Shown here piece after piece: positions 58,100-64,000 of a DNA stretch of 64,000 bases. Numbering within the stretch: the stretch's first letter is position 1; every line of letters starts with the position of its first letter. The stretch is taken from NCBI GenBank assembly GCA_022575985.1, contig JAKSXM010000246.1, positions 12,356,001-12,420,000 on the forward strand. The letters are read 5' to 3'. Origin of the DNA: Anagrus nilaparvatae. Taxonomy: Eukaryota > Arthropoda > Insecta > Hymenoptera > Mymaridae. Made by a program: the position numbers and the translations under genes. The notes under the pieces are model-generated. The model was given only the letters and a program-made list of their open reading frames with translations. It did no database searches and was not told the DNA's origin.

Positions 58100-58656
58100 A
58101 TCTGTTAAGGATTCAATTATAAAAAAAATTTATATACATGTCACATGATTCGGGTCAACCTGAAGATAATTATTAATTAATTACTGAATTATGATTTAAT
58201 TTAATTTTACATTGTATTTTTATGTTGTATGAGAATCTTTCTAGAAGTAGTTGTACGTTAAAGTCAAGATGTTTCCGGTGTCATATGGTGTGTTTTCTGT
58301 AGTGTCTGTATTTTATGATATTTTAATGTATGGAAGTTTCTAGGTTTAATTGTCGTTAGTTTTTATAGAAAGAATGAATGTTAAGTAGCTAGAAAATTCG
58401 AGAATAGAACGATCTAGAAAGAATATTAAAATGTATAAAAGCTGCAGGATTTTGGTTGTGGGAGTCAGTTGTTCGTCAGTTGTACTGTATGTGGCATGTA
58501 GTCTGTTGCGTGTAGTATCTAGTACTTAAAGTAGTAAGGTTAAAAATGTAGTCTATAAAGTTAATGTTGCTGTATCAATAAATATGTTGTGTTATTTTAA
58601 TTTTTAAATTAAATAAAAATTGTTGCTAATTATTTGAAAATACTAAGCCCATTCCT
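58100..58656 (+). mobile_element. LTR-like segment with TATA and Inr
   Basis: TATAAAA at 58434-58440 is followed, at the usual spacing of ~31-33 bp, by the insect initiator-like TCAGTT at 58465 (and a second TCAGTTG at 58476), then ATAAA signals ~110 bp downstream. A TG...CA span (TGTTAAGGATTC ... CATTCCTACA) encloses it. It looks like a solo LTR, but I could not find a matching target duplication or a second copy. It could instead be a lone promoter. Confidence 0.35.
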
Positions 58657-58829
58657 ACATACAAAAAAATTATATAAATCATAATTATAAAAATTACGTA
58701 AAATTATCAATAATTATAGTAAAAAAAATTTTTTAATGGAAAAACAGTATATAGAATATACACTTTAAATAATAATATTAATAAAAAATAAGATTCCAGA
58801 TGTAAAAAATATGTTTTTCCAAAACATAC

Positions 58830-60014
58830 TGAGACGGTACGAAAGGGGGCCCAGTGTACCTTAGATTCTTTTCTATGATAATATAGACCAGATCTATTAG
58901 GATGGGTATTTGGTAACACAATAACTAGACTTGATTTTAGTGAATAAAAATAAAGTAGAGTTTTTATTTATGAAAATAAATAGCTTGTCTTATAATAGTT
59001 AGTTAACAATTTAGTTGTTAAGTAATAATTGACTTTATAAAAAATAAGATTATAATAATTAATTTACAATGGTTGTTGTGTGTGTAGCAAACTTATATAA
59101 ATCAAAATTTAATTAATAATAGAAATTATTTACAATAATATTTTAATATGTAGCAGAAATTATATAATGCAAAATTATATAAAAAATGAATTTAGTATTA
59201 ATTACGTTAGCTCGGTTTACGTATAGTGCTTTATAGGACAACCCCAAGTATGGGAATTATATACCGGACTGTTAAAAGACGACAGCAACTCGCCGTCGCA
59301 TTGACTTATAGCAAAGCAAAAGGTTTCTGACGTCACGCGGTTGGTAACCAGACCCACGTGACCATCCAAGGACTCTAAACGCCAATCTCAGTGCAGCCCT
59401 TAATTAACCCGACCGTATTGAGAGAGCAACTCACTCGAATGACAGTCAAGATAACTAAAGAGATTTACCTGTAGAAGGGGTAACCAACTTCTACTGATCG
59501 GGTCGAGAGACCATAAGTGGCAGCGCCAGATTCCCTTTACCGAGCGATAAGACGTACAAAGGGAGCATCTCGCCCTTGCACGGCCGGTATATATAATAGG
59601 GGGTAACCAACCTATGTTTCCCTCCTTGGAGCATCTCCAAGAGCACAAGTAACTAGAGCATCTCAAGTTTACTTAAGATCCGTTGTGCAACACAGCCGGA
59701 TAACGAATGTATATTTTCTCGTGTCTTTGCGCCGTATTTATACGTTTTCGCTCACATTAACGCGCATAAGATAGTAAAAGATATCTCAAAAGTGAGATAG
59801 CGAAATATATTATATAACTATAGTCATATGATTAGAAGCGCATGCGTCGCCTTGTTTTAAATGTGTGTGTACGTGATCTTTGATCACGGAAGCACAGCTG
59901 ATAAATTTCTAATAAATGTGAGTTGGGGTTAGGTTATGAGAGGGTATGATTATAATAAAAAAATATTGATCATTTAAATTATTTAAAAAGTAGGGTGCCT
60001 ACCATACCGTCTCA
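58830..60014 (-). mobile_element. TG...CA-bounded element (solo LTR or TIR element), ATAC duplication
   Basis: The ends TGAGACGGTA and TACCGTCTCA are perfect 10-bp inverses and ATAC flanks both sides (58826-58829, 60015-60018). The interior 59200-59930 is much GC-richer than its surroundings and contains TGACGTCA (59329), CACGTG (59354), three GGTAACCA(A/G)-type words and three GAGCATCTC words. On the minus strand TATAAATA (~59733-59740) is well placed for a start near 59705. The minus-strand frame at 59400-59666 is unlike any protein I know and I do not call it a gene. A 4-bp duplication with TG...CA ends favours a solo LTR. Confidence 0.5.
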
Positions 60015-60184
60015 ATACATTAAAAAAATGTTCTCTTCAAAAATATAAGTTAAAAATAACTTGCATAGATTTTACTTAAAATATCAAATAGACTAATGAA
60101 ACGCCTACGATAAGCTATGTATTGTCTATGTACTTAAATCGCTAGCTGACGTTAATATAATTAAGTACACTGTAACACTTAGTT

Positions 60185-61345
60185 ACCGGAAGGTATTTGA
60201 GCTCAAGAAAAATGAATTTTAAAAAGAAAATATTCAATTTTTCACCCTAAAATATTTTCCGATTTTTCAAAATGGCGGAAATAAAAAATATTAAAATGAA
60301 CATTCTACTTTATCGCGTTTTTGAGTTCGAGAAAAACGAATTTCAAGGAGAAAATTTTCAATTTTTCACCCAAAAATATTTTCCGATTTTTCAAAATGGC
60401 GGAAATAAAAAATATTAAAATGAACATTCTAGTTTATCGCGTTTTTGAGTTCGAGAAAAACGAATTTCAAGGAGAAAATTTTCAATTTTTCACCCTAAAA
60501 TATTTTCCGATTTTTCAAGATGGCGGAAATAAAAAATATTAAAATGAACATTCTACTTTATCGCGTTTTTTAGGGCGAGAAAAACGAATTTAAGGAAGAA
60601 AATTTTCAATTTTTCACCCAGAAATATTTTCCGATTTTTCAAGATGGCGGACATAAAAAAATATGAAACAGAAAATTGTACGTTACTGATGGGTTTTTAT
60701 GGTTGAAAAAAACGAATTTTAAAAGGAAACTTTTCCGCCATCTTGAAAACTCGGAAAATATTTTAGGTTAAAAATTGAAAATTTTCCTTCTAAAATTCGT
60801 TTTTCTCGACCTCAAAAACCCCGCAATAAAGTAGAATGGTCATTTTAATATTTTTTTATGTCCGCCATCTTGAAAACTCGGAAAATATTGTAGGTTGAAA
60901 AATTGAAAATTTTCCTTCTAAAATTCGTTTTTCTCGACCTCAAAAACCCCGCAATAAAGTAGAATGGTCATTTTAATATTTTTTTATGTCCGCCATCTTG
61001 AAAACTCGGAAAATATTGTAGGTTGAAAAATTGAAAATTTTCCTTCTAAAATTCGTTTTTATCGACCTCAAAAACCCCACGGTTACTTAGAATGTTCATT
61101 TTAATATTTTTTATGTCTGCCATCTTGAAAAATCGGAAAATATTTTAGGGTGAAAAATTGAAAATTTTCCTTCTAAAATTCGTTTTTCTCGACCTCAAAA
61201 ACGCGATAAAGTAGAATGTTCATTTTAATATTTTTTATTTCCGCCATTTTGAAAAATCGGAAAATATTTTAGGGTGAAAAATTGAATATTTTCTTTTTAA
61301 AATTCATTTTCCTTGAGCTCAAATACCTTCCGGTAACGTAGAAAG
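60185..61345. mobile_element. Foldback with ~123-bp tandem repeats and AATGGCGGA motifs
   Basis: It begins TACCGGAAGGTATTTGAGCTC and ends with the inverse (GAGCTCAAATACCTTCCGGTA). The left side has about four units (GAACATTCTACTTTATCGCG, GAGTTCGAGAAAAACG, TTTTCCGATTTTTCAAAATGGCGGA), and the right side about five inverted units. The unit is clearly homologous to the 128-bp unit at 36338-37235 but the element ends differ. The frame at 60321-60542 is repeat-derived. Confidence 0.78.
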
Positions 61346-61363
61346 TTCATTTTCTAATGTATA

Positions 61364-61432
61364 CAACTCGCCCAACAACTCGCCCAACAAGTCTCTCAAC
61401 AAGTCTCTCAACAAGTCTCTCAACAAGTTTCT
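61364..61432 (+). repeat. 12-bp tandem repeat
   Basis: CAACAAGTCTCT repeated four times with variants CAACTCGCC before it. It lies directly beside the foldback end. Confidence 0.9.
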
Positions 61433-61904
61433 CGACTATTTACCCACCCTCTCTCTAATTCTCCATGATACTATGCGGCTTCCGTAATAATACTATTTTC
61501 ACGTTCCGATTTAAATTTTAATGTAAAAGTTATTTTTTTATTATTTTTTTATTTATATAAGAATGTTAAATAAAAATATAACGATCAGAATGGAACAAAT
61601 TTTGTTATGAAATGTTATATCTTTATTTCATTGATGTTTCGAAAGACTAGCTTTCCTTGTCAAAATCTGAAAAATACATTTGAATTATATAAAAAATTTG
61701 TTTAAAAAAAACAATTATGTACATTTTTTATATAATATTAGAAAAACTTACAATTAAAAGACAAAACTTATGTAAAATTTTTCTTTTTATTTTTATTCTT
61801 AACATTAATGAGTCTGCTGTTAAACTAAATATTATTTTTGATTTTAAATTTAAAAAGTCTATAGAAAAAGAATTTTTATATAAAAAAAGGGAAAAAAAAT
61901 TTAT

Positions 61905-62240
61905 AACCGGTTTGTGTAATTACACAACCAACGAGCATGGAACATGTTCACTCATAACAGTAATATATCCAAAAACCGAAATTACAATAAATCCTGAAAT
62001 ATATTCTATTCTAAGTCCATAAACTTAAAGTATTCTGAGTTTTTTTTTATATCAAGGCCTGACTCCCACTTCAAATTATTCAAAGTCCCTAAATCGAAAA
62101 TATTCTAAGCCCATTTCACCCCCCCCCCTAAAAACGTCACTTTTCACCCCCCCTAAAAACACCAATTTTTAACCCCCTCCCTAAAAGCGTTAATTTTTGA
62201 CCCCCCCCCTAAAAGTGTCAATTTATCCCCCCCCCCCTAA
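61905..62240. repeat. Dispersed repeat, copy 2
   Basis: Matches 27950-28260 (CACAACCAACGAGCATGG, CCTGACTCCCACTTC, TCCCTAAATCGAAAATATTC) and then expands into a C-rich satellite-like run (CCCCCCCTAAAAGCGTC units, ~35 bp each). Confidence 0.7.
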
Positions 62241-63494
62241 AAGCGCCAGGTTTAGGTATAGAATTTAATTTTAAAAAAAATTAAATAATATGAAGAAAAA
62301 TTAAATCCGCCTTGGGGGGTGGGAATAGTTCTAATAGTGAATAAATAGTATCTTTTCTCTTTTTCCGATTAAAATTTTATTCAGGGTTTTTTTGCCATGA
62401 GAACTTCCTCAAAGAACTTTCATAGACCGTAACGCTTTTCTAGGGTTGAGGGTAATTAAGTTATATTCTATAAATATTGTGATTCTGTAGATTATTTTGT
62501 GAAATTTATTCTGTATATTAATATCTTATGGATTTTATGTCGCCAATTTTTTTTTCCATGTATATTTTTGCCGACGATTTTTATGTTGAGGAAGCTTTTG
62601 ATGCAGATGTTTCGGCGCGGATTTTTCTGTTAGTGATTTTTGGCCAAACATTTTTATGCTATGGATTTTTTTGCTTTTGAAAACTTATTTTTATCCCTCG
62701 GACTTTTTTTTGGGCCTGTATAATTAAAGGAACCAAATTTACAATATATTTATATGCAAAGGTAATCATAAAATTACAATCCTTTATTTGAAACAACGTC
62801 AAAATATTAAAGGAAAAAAAAAAATTAATATTTTTTATATTAAATATACTTAAATATGTGTAATACTGTCGTTTCATATGATAAAATATTTAAATTAACA
62901 CACTAATATAATCTATAAATACAATTTTATAAAATTAAAAACATATTTAACAAAAGTTTACAATTATGTCATGCATGTATGAAATTACTAATATTAATAT
63001 TTTTTACAAATAAATCTTTTTTGACATTTAACATAAAAATCTATTAATATATGGGTCAATATTTGTGAACTGTATATGACTTTGCATGGGTGGGTCTCGA
63101 AATGTACTCCAAAGTATGTTTGGTCGAAAGTATATATAAAAAAAATAATTTTCCCCAATTTTTAGCTTTTTAGATCCAATCCTCTATTTTTTACAGCGAT
63201 TTTTGTTTTTTTCAATTTTTTGAAATTTTTAATTTTTGAGAAATTTATGTTCATTAATTTTTCTCGCAAACGCGCACTTTACAATAAAATTTTTTTTCCT
63301 TATAGTACCCCATAGGAAATTTCCCGTAGAATTCGATTCTAGGGTCCAAATTTTTTTTTGAACTGCGCATGCGCGAGAAAATCAACTTTCTTGCTTTGCT
63401 TTTTCTAGCTTATATGCCTCAGCTGCAGACAGCTCAATTTTCATCCTGTTGGTCTCAAATTGTAGGTTTTTTCATATACTTTCAGTATATGAAA
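62241..63494. other. AT-rich spacer, no gene seen
   Basis: No supported coding frame. A GCGCATGCGCG palindrome occurs at ~63367 within sequence resembling dispersed repeats. Confidence 0.4.
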
Positions 63495-64000
63495 TCATTT
63501 TTTTGGGTAAATTTATTTTAAAAGCACTAAAATTGAAAAATAGCGATTTTTAAAAAATCATTTTTCACAAATTTTGAATTTTCCGCCAAGTCACGTGACC
63601 AAATGAAAATCTGACTGAAAATTCGGATTTAGCGGAAAATTTTACATAAGGACACCAATTTTCGTCTTATTTCATTAAATAGTTTCTAAGATATCCCATT
63701 TTAAAGATAAAGATTAAAATTGACTTTTTTTAAAAAAACCCTAAAAATGGGACTCTGACTTTAATTATCATATCTGTTTAACAAATAATTATAAAAAGAC
63801 GAGTAAAAATTTTTTGGAAACTAAGGACTTGTAAAAAATTTTTGAGGCCTATAGAACTCGTTTCTTTTAAAAATTAGAATTTTGGCAGCAATTTCAAAAT
63901 TGGTCATTTTTGGGTAGGAATAGGGATTTGGTTTATTGACTATCGGCATGAGAGATTTACCGACAAATAATTGCAGTGTACGGTAACTGAATGGTGACAC
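63495..64000. repeat. Dispersed repeat and foldback relative at the right edge
   Basis: The first part matches 893-1090. The last ~110 bp (GGTCATTTTTGGG ... ACTGAATGGTGACAC) aligns with the inner right end of the duplicon foldbacks (46390-46497), and 63680-63850 matches their interior. The element family therefore also exists outside the zinc-finger duplicons. Confidence 0.5.

Noticed and set aside
57424..58656. A single Penelope-like element including the TATA/Inr segment
   Set aside because: No continuity of RT or endonuclease coding after 57957 and no repeated terminal sequence, so the two were kept separate.
59400..59666. Minus-strand 88-aa Cys-rich frame
   Set aside because: No known family, no spliced context, and it lies in a repeat-like GC-rich segment with repeated words. 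More likely untranslated LTR or regulatory sequence.

Overview
The window is arthropod (almost certainly insect) nuclear DNA: very AT-rich, intron-containing, full of transposable elements, with C2H2 zinc-finger genes, an F-box/LRR gene and a Ly6/quiver-type gene. An AT-rich hymenopteran such as a braconid wasp would fit, but that is a guess. No bacterial, organellar, CRISPR, rRNA or tRNA feature was seen.

Layout. (1) 1-0.5 kb: 5' exons of a minus-strand Ly6/uPAR gene with TATA and CRE-like sites. (2) 2.2-10.9, 16.5-20.7, 26.9-33.7 and 34.6-48.0 kb: four copies (A-D here) of one zinc-finger gene duplicon. Each gene has a large finger exon, then two small phase-1 exons with a shared acidic tail. 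Each copy is followed by all or part of a ~1 kb foldback element, so that element predates the duplications. Copy B (16614-18773) is the only one readable end to end. A has an early nonsense codon, C is a relic, and D is broken by a foldback transposon, a LINE and a 4-bp insertion. An older relic lies at 3.5 kb. (3) 20.85-22.39 kb: an F-box/LRR gene on the minus strand, with an LRR pseudogene enclosed by inverted repeats at 23-24.3 kb. (4) 24.3-26.9 kb: nested TIR elements. (5) 48-64 kb: a gene-poor repeat region with foldbacks, ~140-bp tandem repeats, a broken LINE, a Penelope-like fragment, LTR-like segments and a second GATGGCGG-bearing foldback.

The locus reads as a young, decaying zinc-finger cluster used repeatedly as an insertion target. 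Several insertions can be dated and bounded exactly because an empty site exists in a sister duplicon: TA-flanked 6480-7890, hAT-like 30265-33078 (8-bp duplication), LINE 39872-44548 (TACT duplication) and 46732-47126 (6-7 bp duplication). The least explained structures are the foldback elements with internal arrays of short palindromes and of a YY1/Pho-like GATGGCGG motif.
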